Of a stretch of 64,000 bases of DNA, positions 22,060-32,400 are shown in pieces (position 1 is the first letter of the stretch; every line of letters begins with the position of its first letter). The notes under the pieces are model-generated. The model made no database searches and was not told the DNA's origin. It saw only the letters and a program-made list of their open reading frames with translations. The position numbers and the translations under genes were made by a program. The DNA lies in assembly GCA_028571685.1 (NCBI GenBank), contig CM053143.1, positions 150,716,329 to 150,780,328 of the forward strand. The letters run 5' to 3'. This DNA is from Heterohyrax brucei (Eukaryota > Chordata > Mammalia > Hyracoidea > Procaviidae).

Positions 22060-22268
22060 TAAAAACCAGAGGCTGTGAAGTCCATTCTAACTTATGGCAC
22101 CCCACATGTGTCCAGGCAGAATTATGCTCCATAGAGTTTTCAATGGCTGATTTTTTTGGGAAGCAAATTGCTAGGCCTTTCTTCAGAAACATGTCTGTGG
22201 GGACTTGCACCTGCAATCTTCTGGTCAGTAGCCAGGCACATCAACCATGTGTAGCATCCAGGGACTCC
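22060..22268 (-). repeat. AfroSINE, long subfamily
   Basis: Antisense: 'aaaccagaggctgtgaagtcc' to 'gcatccagggactcc', with the long-form middle block. Confidence 0.8.
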
Positions 22269-22334
22269 CTAGAGTTTTTTAAGGTCCTACTTTTCTAGCC
22301 CAATTCCCCACTCTCTACCCACTCCATTCTGGCT

Positions 22335-22455
22335 GCAGAAACTATTTATTGTAGCTCTTTACTCAGCAGCTTCTAAATGCCAGGCACTGTTCTAGTGCTG
22401 AGGGTAGGTACATTATACAAAACGGACAAATAACCTGTCCTCACAGGAGACAGCT
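22335..22455 (-). repeat. MIR/L2-type fragment
   Basis: 'tgccaggcactgttctagtgctgagg' followed by 'gacaaataacctgtcctcacagga' is typical ancient repeat text. Confidence 0.55.
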
Positions 22456-23095
22456 TCAAGCAGGGAAGACAAAATATCAATAGAAAAATGTATCAATGTA
22501 TAATAATGATGAAAAAAAATAATGCTGGTTAAGGAAACAGAAGTTGATGGAGGTTGTTGTTATTGTAGGCAAAGGTCTTGCTTTTTGTTGCTCATCACAG
22601 TCCTCCCCTTTATCTCCCTAAAACACGTGTGGGCTGGCCAACCATGGTACCTTTGTCTCGCTCAAAGTGACTGGTCCAGGAACAGAGTACATCTGAGGGT
22701 TCTTAGAACTAGGGCCCATGGGAAGAATTCCCTTGCTTTCCCAGGCACTGAGAAGCAGGTAAAGCTGTGTGTGCCACAGGCCATGTTCCTGACTAAGAGG
22801 AAGTGATTCAATAACAGAAGAAAAATTATTCAAAAGGAAATAAGAACAGATGAGAGAAAGACAGAAAGAGGAACAGACCTAAACAGTGGAATTTCTAGTT
22901 TCAGCTCCCGAGGTCCCAAAGGCCACCCGAGTTCCCATGAGTTCTCTCTTCAGTCTCAGCATTGTCTCAACACATCCCCTTTGTTTGGCTCCTGTGCTCC
23001 CTCCTTTGGCAGGCCTTCCCTGATACATCCAGGCCCAGTGAAACACCACTGCTACTACACTTTCAGAGACCCTGCTTTTTTTTTTCTTAAATCTA

Positions 23096-23180
23096 TCAAT
23101 AGTAGTATTTTATAAATAGCTATTATGTGCCAGACACTGTGGTGAGCATTCTACATCCTACCTGTATTAAAGTACTTAAT
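23096..23180 (-). repeat. MIR fragment
   Basis: 'gctattatgtgccagacactgtggtgagcattctacatc' is MIR-like. Confidence 0.55.
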
Positions 23181-23289
23181 AAATTGCATGCCAGCAAATA
23201 ATTTTATGCACATTTCTCCCACTAAAACAAATGCATATAACAAATTTATCCTTTGCTAAAAAGTTTCAATTTCAAATTTATTTCAGCTT

Positions 23290-23858
23290 GTATACAAGAG
23301 TCGACAATTAAGTCCGTGAACTTAATTGTTCAATGTGCTACATACCTAACTGATGAATATCACTATGGTTACCTTCCAAGTACTCCCCCTGGGAAGCTAT
23401 GAACCAATGCCAGTGCCTCGTCCATCCTTCCGAGCAATTTTGGCACTCTTTCTGGAATGGCTGTTGTGCACAGTGACACAGCAGCAAGTTCTTAACTGTC
23501 TATAGTTGTCTGTGAGGGAGTTTCTCGCCAGTAAACAAATGACGATATTGGAGCACCGTACCTACTCACCTGATCTAGCCCCCAATGCCTTTTTTCTTCA
23601 CTTGAAGGACAAAGGAATTACTGAAAGGAAGATGTTTTGATGACATTCAGGACATCAAGGGTAATATGATCACAGTTCCAATGGCCATTCCAGAAAGAGC
23701 TCCAAAATTGCTTTGAAAGGTGGACAAGGTGTTGGTGTTGGTGCATGGCTTCCCAAAGGGAGAGCTCTGGAAGTGACTGTAGAGGTGTTTAGTAACGAGG
23801 GACGCAGCAATCTTTCTAGCATGTGTTCACAAACTTCATTGTCGGACCTTGCATGTAC
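23290..23858 (+). mobile_element. Fold-back mariner (TcMar) derivative
   Basis: The right part (about 23470-23858) is a sense mariner 3' end. It includes text for the transposase C-terminus (SPDLAPNAFF near 23570) and a terminal 'cattgtcggaccttgc'. The left part (23290-23465) is the reverse complement of the same 3' end: 'gacaattaagtccgtgaac' at 23302 pairs with 'gttcacaaacttcattgtc' at 23826. 'tttctggaatggc' at the left pairs with 'gccattccagaaa' at 23684. The transposase 5' half is absent, so it encodes nothing functional. Confidence 0.8.
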
Positions 23859-24045
23859 AAAAGGAGCCTTGGTGGCACTGTGCAATGACAGCTAACTGAA
23901 TGGTTGGTGGCTTGAAAGCCCTAGCAGCAACTCAGGAGAAAGACAGGTCAGTGTGCTCCTGTAGAGATTTACAACCTTGGAGGTTCTATGGGGTTGCTAT
24001 GGGTTAGAACTGGCGATGGCAGTAGGTTTGCTGATAGTTTTGGGG
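23859..24045 (+). repeat. AfroSINE, long subfamily
   Basis: Sense: 'ggagccttggtggcactgtgc' to 'gttgctatgggttagaactgg' and 'cagtaggtttgctg'. It abuts the mariner end. Confidence 0.75.
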
Positions 24046-25496
24046 GGTAAGGGTGTGGGCAGAAGAGCTTCTGGCTGTCACTCAGTAACTGTTCTCCATT
24101 TCTTCTCTAGTAAAACTACTCACAATTTTTTAGCTGAAGTCAAGTCTACTTTTCCCAAGCCTATGTTTGAAGGTAGGTATGGATACGTGAACAACTTCAG
24201 TTGAATGGGAAGTGAGTGGAGGTATGGTGTATGACTTCAAGAACTGTGTTTGAAGTGAGACACAGACACTTCTTACTCCCACCCTGCTCAAATATGAACA
24301 TGATGGCTAAAACCTGGACAGTGAGCTTGGACCACAGGTGTGGAATCGCGAGTTGAGGGTGACATAGTAAAAGAGACCGAGCCTGAGCTCTCGAGGATCG
24401 CAGAACCGCACGTCAGCCTTGGGCTGATCACCCCTAGGCCACACTCACGGGAGGGAGAAATGAAATTCTATCTGATCAGGCCACTATTATTTTGAGTTGT
24501 CTGTATTTCCTATCTGATTGTATATTACAAATAAAACTAATAATTCCAGGTGTTTGGACTCACCAGTGAAGTTCAACATATTTACTTTCTAATTTATATA
24601 GAGATATAGGAATAACATTTCTGACCATTTTAGTCAAGGGCCATGCTTGATCCAGTGATACAAATTACTCCATTGTGGCCTGTGATGTCGTATTCATGCA
24701 TTAAAATACGTAGCAGCTGTTGACAACAGGCCATTTGAAGGCAGCTGAAGCAACTAATTGTCTCAACAGAAAGGGAAGTAAGAGGGGATGAAGAAAGCTG
24801 ATTCTGCTCAGATTATAGAAATGCTAGACAAGTGGTAAAAACATGTCAATAAAGACAATAAGTCTGATTCCAACAAAATTTATCCGAGTAACTATGAGGA
24901 AAAGCATTTAAATAGTTTTAAAAAGACAACCCATAATAACTGTCATTATTCCAGTCCAACTTTAACATAGACTTCACAAATTCAGGCTGGAAATTACCTT
25001 TGTGCATTCTCTAAGAATAGAGTTTAGATGAAAAATTAAAAGGCAAGTAAGACTAAAAACCATGTGCTGTGCTTAACTGTGGGGGTATGCTCTATTTTAT
25101 AAAGAACTTAGCTTAAAGGACTTTATTTATATGCATTACAATCAATATGAAAGCTTTATCCATTTATAAATATATGAGCCAAAATGGTTCAAGTCAAATG
25201 TAAAGAACTTTAAGGACTAAAGTTAATCTGGGGAATAAAAATGAAGAGTAAATTAAGAAAGTTAGAACAAATTTTTGTTACCAGTCTAAAAAGAAAAATA
25301 GCAAAACATTGAAGATCTCTCAATGAGGACTCATTAGTTCATTTATTTTGCATGTTCCAGAAATGAGAAACTATAATACCTTAATATATGTGTTATAATA
25401 TAGACCTTATCCAAAACATGATGCTACTGATTATAAATGAGCCTTAAGTATTCATTAAAGCTGGCTGGGTGACACTTCTCGTGTGTAACACTATAT

Positions 25497-25706
25497 ACTA
25501 GTCTCTCCCAGTGGCATAATGGTTATGTGCTTGGCTGCCAACTGAAGGGTTGATGATTTGTACCCATTTAGTTGCTCTGTGGGAGAAAGATCTGCTGAGA
25601 TCCCAGCCCAGAAGGCCCTCAAGGGCTGCTCTACCTGTCATATGGAGGCTGTCACATGCAGTCAATACAATTTCAGTTTGACTCAACTGCACTTAACAAA
25701 CACAAT
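25497..25706 (+). repeat. AfroSINE, long subfamily
   Basis: Sense: 'tctctcccagtggcataatgg' head, long middle with 'gagaaagatctgctgagatcc', and tail 'gactcaactgcacttaacaaac'. Confidence 0.75.
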
Positions 25707-25900
25707 GGTACTTTACGTGAGTTAATCTATACTGGTTTATCTTAAAAGGGACACAACACCAGGGACACACAAAACATTTCATATGTCTTTGACAAAACCT
25801 GAACTTGCCCTGACTTACTCATAATCAACATGAGTTAAGTTTTTTAACTTGTAACAAATGTTTTCAAATTTCCAGATCATTAAAATAAAATGGTTATGAA

Positions 25901-25904
<4 letters not shown>

Positions 25905-25958
<54 letters not shown>
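25905..25958 (+). repeat. (AC)n microsatellite
   Basis: An almost uninterrupted AC run of about 27 units; likely to vary in length between individuals. Confidence 0.97.
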
Positions 25959-25959
<1 letters not shown>

Positions 25960-26372
25960 ATGGAAGAGAACATTTCTAATTTATCAGAGCTTGCCCAGGG
26001 TGGGTGTTCAGGCAAGAACTTGGATGACGTTTCCTCACCCACATCAAGGATCTGATGGGTGAGCAAAATGACCTTTAGGACGAAAGTGCAGAGCAAGTCT
26101 TCATTTGGGATAATAGTGCATTGTTTTCCTCAGGCTTTATTCCTGGAAGAAAACAAGCATTGAGCTCTGTGGTATACACAGTCATATACAGACAAACTGA
26201 AATTGCACTTTGGGAATTAAAATTGGATCAGACTCAGAACTCCCATTGTTTGAAGGGTATAGAAGTTTGGGTAGGGGTGGGATGCATGCAGCAAAGATGA
26301 CAAGCGGTGGTTTCTGTGACTGCGTGACATCTTTTAGTCTGTGCAATTTGGCCAATTGAAACGGTTGTTATT

Positions 26373-26472
26373 AGATGTCATTGAGTGGATTTTGATTTAC
26401 AGTGACCCCATGGAACAGAGTTGGAACTGTTCCACAAGGTTTTCTTGGCTGTAATCTTTATGTAATCTTTGC
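26373..26472 (-). repeat. AfroSINE, long subfamily, 3' part
   Basis: Antisense: 'gtggattttgatttacagtgacccc' and 'ccacaaggttttcttggctgtaatc'. Confidence 0.65.
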
Positions 26473-27345
26473 TGATGAAGATTAAAGACTACAACAGTAT
26501 GGATGGCATTTCAACATAAAGGAAACAAAAATCTGCACAACTGGACCAATACACAACATCCTGATAAACGGAGAAAAGACTGGAGTTGTTAGGAATTTCA
26601 TTTTACTTGAATCCACATTCAGTGCCTGGAAGCAGTAGTCCAGAAAGCAAACAGTGTATTACATTAGGCAAATCTGCTGCAAAAGGCCTTTTTAAGGTGT
26701 TAGAAAGCAAGGATGACACTTTGAGGACGAAGGTGTGCCAGACACAAGCCATGGTCTTTTCTGTCACCTCATATACACACAAAAGCTGGACAAAGAATAA
26801 GGAAGACTAGGGAAGAACTGATGCCTTTGAATTGTGGTACTAGTGATAAAGGCTGAACATACCATAGACTACAGAAGAACAAGCAAATTTGTCTTGGTAG
26901 AAGTATACCAGAAAGTTCTTTAAAAGCAAGGCAAGACTACCTTTCATGTTATCCGGAGGGACCAGTCCCTGGGGAAGGACATCATGCTTGGTAGAAAATA
27001 AACAAACAAACAAAAAAACCAAACCCACCACTGTGGAGTTGATGCTGACTCACAGCCACCCTTTATGACACAGCAGAACTTCCCCATAGGGTTTCCAAGG
27101 AGTGCCTGGCAGATCTGAACTGCTGACTTCTTGGTTAGCAGACACACCACTTAACCATGGTGCCACCAGGGTTTCCATGCTTGGTAGAGGGTCAGAGAAA
27201 AAGAGGAAGACCCTCAATGAAAGGGACTGGAACAGTGGCTCCAACAACGGGCTCAAGCATAACAGTGACTGTGGATGGCACACGACCGAACAAGCAGTGT
27301 TCTGCTACACAGCTGACTTGATGGCACCTCACAACAACAGGAGCA
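26473..27345 (+). mobile_element. RTE-clade LINE 3' fragment (split by a SINE)
   Basis: This is the 3' third of an RTE/BovB-type LINE. Broken frames read as the reverse transcriptase C-terminal part: LGKSAAKGLFKVLESKDD near 26670, then a run ending KSWTKNKED at 26806. Further DNA text matches the copies at 48785-49072 and 55500-55830 ('ggagggaccagtccctggggaaggacatcatgcttggtaga'). The tail 'gacttgatggcacctcacaacaac' is the form shared with AfroSINEs. RTE enzymes are the presumed mobilisers of such SINEs. An antisense AfroSINE sits at 26996-27175. Confidence 0.75.
26996..27175 (-). mobile_element. AfroSINE inserted in RTE, with 13-bp duplication
   Basis: Full-length antisense copy bracketed by 'catgcttggtaga' at 26983-26995 and 27176-27188. 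The interrupted RTE text resumes exactly after the second copy. Confidence 0.93.
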
Positions 27346-27447
27346 ATCTTTGTGGAGACAGAGTGGAAGACCTTTCTCCTGTTGAGTGGGTTTGAACTGC
27401 TGACCTTTCAATTAGCAGCCAAGCCCTTAACCATTTACACCAGCAGA
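27345..27447 (-). repeat. AfroSINE 5' part
   Basis: Antisense: 'ggtttgaactgctgacctttcaattagcagccaagc' and 'taaccatttacacc'. Confidence 0.7.
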
Positions 27448-27532
27448 ACTGTAGTGATCTTAAGAGCAAACAAGTGTGTTGCTTTCCCACTTTGTCAGCA
27501 TCTCACGGGATAAAGAGGAAGATCCAAGTCAC

Positions 27533-27643
27533 CTTTCTCATCTGAGCCAATAAGCCTTCAAATTCCTTCAGGTTCAGCGTAGTTCCACTATATGACGTGC
27601 AGCTATTGGCTGCTTTGCCCAGCCAGTAAATGGTAACTAATAC
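27533..27643 (-). CDS. LIMCH1: LIMCH1 exon, 111 bp (end of CH domain)
   Basis: The acceptor (ctccacag|GTATTAG) and donor (ATGAGAAAG|gtgact) frame exactly 37 codons, phase 0 on both sides. The peptide begins [13 protein letters not shown] and ends [11 protein letters not shown]. This is the last helical part of the calponin-homology domain, which in this family supports actin-linked roles. It joins RKLRN of the 31-bp exon upstream and ETDDIESP downstream. Because it is in phase 0/0, skipping would keep the frame but would remove a core CH helix. It is intact. Confidence 0.96.
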
Positions 27644-28704
27644 CTGTGGAGCAAAATCATGCGTAAGATTAAAATACCTTTTTCTCAATAATTACTTTTA
27701 AACTATGGAACTAAAAATGTTTCATCAACAGGAGAGTGAAAAGAATTTTAAGACTGACTTGCAAAAACTACCACCCATGATGTTATCCATTCAATGTAAA
27801 ATCTTGATAAGAACCTGACACTGTTATCAGTTGACACAAACATGATTTAGTAGGTAAAACAAGACTCAAGTTGTAGGGAAAGCTGGGTTGCGAAAAATTG
27901 ATCTGAAGACGACAAGAAGGAAAATCTCACCCTCCAAAACTCTCTTCATGTACTGAGCTTTCAAAATTAACAGCAAAATGTTTCAAAAGTTCTTTGGAGT
28001 CTTTGCCAAGATGAGCAATAAAACAGATTTTTTTTTTTAAATATATATATTGTGCTTTAGGTGAAAATTTACAGCTCAATTTTTCATACAAAAATTCATA
28101 CACAAGTTGTTATGTGACTGTAATTACCATCCCTATAATGTGATAGCATATTTTCCCTTTCCACCTTCTGGTGTCAATTCAACCAGCTTGTGTCCCTTTC
28201 TGCCTTCTCACCCCACCTCTGTACAAGAGCTGCCCCTCTCATTTTGTGTATCTACTTTGAACTAAGAAGCATGCTTTTCTTGAGTATTATTTTATGGCTT
28301 ATAGTTTAGTCTCAAATTTATCTAAAGAGTTGGCTTCAGAAATGGTTTCAGTTTCCAGTTAACAGAAAGTCTGGAGGCTACGTCTTCTAGAGTTCCTCAG
28401 TCTCAGTCAGACCATTAAGTCTGGCCTGATATCGTGAATTTGAGTCCTACACCATACTTTTCTCCACTGTGATGGACTCTGTGTTCCCTGTCAGGGAAGT
28501 CACTTATGGTAGCCAGGTACCACATAATTCTTTTGGTCTCAGGCTGATGGCGTCTCTGGTCTTCGTGGCCCTTTACGTCGCTTTGGCTAATATTCTCCTT
28601 GTGTCTTTGGTGTTCTTCATTCTTCTTTATTCCAGGTGAGTTGGGACCAATTGATGCATCTTAGACAGCTACTCCCAAGCTTTTAAGAACACGGATACCA
28701 CTCA

Positions 28705-28832
28705 CCAAAACCGAAAAAACCAAACCCACTGCCATCAAGTCAATTTCAACACACAGTGAGTGGCCCTATAGGAAAAGAGTAGAACTGTCATATATTTTCC
28801 ATGAAGCACTTGATGGATTCAAATTTCTCACT
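28705..28832 (-). repeat. AfroSINE 3' part
   Basis: Antisense: 'aaaaccaaacccactgccatcaag' to 'ttccatgaagcacttgatgg', inserted in the L1 3' UTR. Confidence 0.85.
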
Positions 28833-28999
28833 CACAAAAGTGGGATGGAAAGCATTTTGTTAATAAATTTGGTTATGCCAATTGACCTAGATTTCCTCTA
28901 AAAGGTCTCCCATACCCTTACCCCTGCTACTCTGTCCCACAGAGAGTTTTTTGGTATTCAGGAAACTTCTTAGCTTTTTAGTACAGATGTGCTAGACTG

Positions 29000-31900
29000 T
29001 ATGTTGTCCTTCCTCACAGGTAAGATAGTTTCTATCTACTATCTAGTCAGTGAATTTCCCTGTCCCTCCCACCCCAACTTTGTAACAATCATGGAATGTT
29101 TTCTTCTGTGTTTAAACCTTTTTTTGAGTTCTTATAATAGTGATCTCACTATCTGCCCTTTTTCAACTGACCGATTTCACTCAATGTATCTTCCACATTC
29201 ATCCATGCTATGGAATGTTTTGCAGATTGGTCATTGTTCTTTATTGCTGCATAGCAGTCCATTGTGTGAATATACCACAATTGGTTTATCCATTCATCCA
29301 CTGATGGGTACCTATGCTGTTTCCATCTTTTTGCTAGTGTGAACAGTGCTGCCATGAACATGGGTGTTCATGCTTCTATTTATTTGAAAGTTCCTATTTC
29401 TCTAGGATATATTTCAAGGAGTGGGACTTCTGGATTGTATGTACTTCTGTTTCTAGTTCTTTAAGCAAACATCAAATTGATTTCCAAAGTGGTTGTACCA
29501 TTTTACATTTTCACCAGCAGTGTGTAAGTGTTCAAGTCTCTCCACAACTTCTCCAACATTTATTATTTTCTACTTTTTAAATTAATGTTAGCATTGTTGC
29601 AGTGGGATGGTATCTTATTGTAGTTTTGATTTGCATTTCCGTCATGGCTAACGATTTCTGCATATACCTGTTGGCCACCTGAATGCCTTCTTCAGTGAAG
29701 TCCCTGTTCATATTCTTTGCTCACTTTTTAATTGGGTTACTTGTCTTTTTGTTGGTAAGGTTTTGCAGTTTCTTATAGATTTCAGACTCTGATCAAATAA
29801 GCTGTAAGCAAAAATTTTTCCCAGTCTGTAGGTTGTCTTTTTTTACTCTTTTGGTGAAGCCTTTGGATAAACATAAGTGTTTGACTTTTAGGAGCTCCCA
29901 ATTAACTAGTTTCTTTTCTACAATACTAGTAATGTCCTATATTCTGTTTATGCCATGCATTAGGGCTCCTAGCATTGTCTGTATTTTTGCCTTCCATGAT
30001 CTTTACCATTTTAGATTTTATATTTAGGTCTTTGCTCCATTTTGAGTTAGCTTTTGTACAGGGGTAAGCTATGGGTCATGTTTTGCTTTTTTACAGACAG
30101 ATATTCAGTTAAGCCTGCACCATTTTTTAAAGAGACTGTGTTTTCCCCAGGTGGACTCTGGGCCATTGTCAAAGATCAGCTGCTCATAGGTGGATGGTTT
30201 TACATCTGGATTCTCAATTCTGTTGCATTGGTCTACATATCTGCTGCACCAGTACAAGGCTGTTATGACTACTGTAGCAGTATAAGAGGTTCTAAAGTCA
30301 CTAGTGTGAGAACTCTCACTTTGTTCTTCTTCTTCAATAATACTTAACTGATGCCTCGTTCTTTTCTATATGAAATTGGCTATTTGTTTCTCCATTTCAA
30401 TAAAAAATGATGCTAGAAAATGCATTGGGATTTCATTGTATTTATAGATGACTCTGGGTTAAATAGACATATTTGCAAAGTTGAATCTTCCCATCTGTGA
30501 GCAAGGTATATTTTTCGTCCTACATAGGTCTTTTCTGGTTTCTTAGAAATCCTAGTAGTGTAGTGGTTAAGAACTACAGTGGCTAATCCAAAGGCTGGCA
30601 GTTTGAATCCACCAGGCATTCTGTGGAAACTCTATGGGAACAGTTCTATTCTTCATACAAGTTTGCTATGAGTTGGAATCAACTTGATGGCAGTGGGTTT
30701 GGTTTTTTTTTGGTTTTTGCTTTCTTGGTAGTGTCTTGTAGTTTTCTTTGCATGAGTATCTTATGTTTCTAGTTAAATTTACTCCTAAGTATTTTCTCTT
30801 CTCAGGGGCTACTGAAAATGGTACTGATTTGGTGCAGAGGAATCCAACTGATGTTTGCATATTCATTTTGCTTCTTGATCCTGCACTAAAATCTTCTACT
30901 AGTTCCAACAGTTTTCTTGTGGATTCTTTGAGGCTATTTGTGTACAAGATCCTACCATATGCAAATAAGGACACTTTCCCTTTTTCCTTACTAATTTGGG
31001 TGCCCTTTATTTCTTTCCCTTGCTTGCTTGCTCTGGCTCAGATCTCCTGCACAATGTGGAGTGAGAGCAGTGATAAAGGGTATACTTGTGTGGTTCCTGT
31101 TCTCCAGGGGAATGCTTTCAGACTCTCTCAGTTCACGATGCTATTAGCTGCTGGCTTTGTATAAGTGTCTTTTGTTACATTCAGGAATTTCCCTTCTATC
31201 CTTATTTTGCAGAGAATTTGTGTCATGAATGTGTGTTGGTCTTTGTCAAGTGCCTTTTCTGTATCAGTTGATAAGATCATGTAGTTCTTATTGTTTATTT
31301 ATGTGATGGATTACATTGTTTTTCTAATATTGAAATGTCACTGCATATCTGGTATGAATCACATGATCACAGTGAATTATTTTTCTGATATGTAGAATTC
31401 TATAGGCTAGAATTTTCTCGAGCAGTTTTGTGTCTATGTTCATGAGGGATACTTGTATTTTTCTTTTTTTTATGGTGTCTTCACATGTTTATGCTGGCTT
31501 CACAGAATGAGTTTGGGAGTATTTCATTGCTTTCTACGCTTGACATACCGTTAGCATTAGGGGTGTTAACTCTTCTTTGAAAGTTTGGTAGCATTCTACA
31601 GTGAAGCCATGTAGTCCAGAGTTGTTTTTTTTTTGTTGTTGTTGTTGTCTTCGATCTTCAATCTCTTCTTTTGTGATGCATTTATTTAGTTGTTCTATGT
31701 CCATTTGTGTTAGTTTAGGTAGACAGCATGTTTCTAGAAAATTGTCTGTTTCTTCTAGGTTTTCAAATTTGTTAGAGTACAGTTTTTTCATAGTATTCTG
31801 TTATGATTCTTTTAAGTCCAGTGGAATCTGTTGTGATATTGCCCATCTCATTTCTTACTCAGGTTATCTGCTTCCTTTTCCATTTTTCTTTTATCATTTT

Positions 31901-32400
31901 GCCCAATGGTTTATCAATTTTGTTGATCTTGTAACTGTTTTTCTACTCTTTATTTCACTTATTTCTGCTCTGACTTTTATTATTTTATTTCTTCTGGTGC
32001 CCATGGGTTTCTTTCACTGCTGTCTGTTTGACTCATAAGACTAATGTTTTGATTTGTTCCCTTTCTACTTTTTTGAATGAATGTTTTGATTTGGTTTCTT
32101 TCTACTTTTTGAATGTGTGCACGTATTCATATAAATTGACCTCTGAACATTGCTTCTGCTGTGTTTCAAAGGTTCTGGTAAAATATGTTTTCATTCTCAT
32201 TTGATTCTCAGAATTTCCTTATTGTATCCTCGATTTCTTCTATAACTCAGTAGTTTTTGAGCAAAGCGTTGTTCAATTTCTACATGTTTGATGCTTTTTC
32301 TGTTATTGATTTCTACTTTTATGGCTTTATGGTTTAAGACGCTTTGTAATATTTTGATGCTTTAGCTTCTCTTTAGGCTTACTTTGTGGTTCTAATATTT
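29000..32400 (-). pseudogene. L1 ORF2 pseudogene (antisense copy)
   Basis: Homologous to the ORF2 remnant at 10203-13970. For example, minus-strand text at 32405-32425 corresponds to the 'catggaacattctccagaatag' of 10790-10811. The RT active-site region is not readable as FADD here. It is broken by several stops, by an AfroSINE at 30546-30717 and by a TTG-type expansion near 31625. Confidence 0.7.
30546..30717 (+). repeat. AfroSINE inserted in antisense L1
   Basis: Sense, near full length: 'gaaatcctagtagtgtagtgg' to 'ggcagtgggtttggtttttt'. L1 text continues on both sides. Confidence 0.92.

Larger units (their letters stand above)
17397..27532 (-). other. LIMCH1 intron (10.1 kb)
   Basis: AfroSINEs, MIRs, one LTR, a fold-back mariner and an RTE LINE fragment, listed below. 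The stretches 17650-19080, 22500-23090 and 24050-25490 hold nothing I can name, although 24300-24540 has the look of an old LTR end ('ctgatcaggccactattattttgag'). Confidence 0.8.

Noticed and set aside
25905-25958. Array-like repeat considered as CRISPR
   Set aside because: A plain AC dinucleotide run in mammalian DNA with no spacers.
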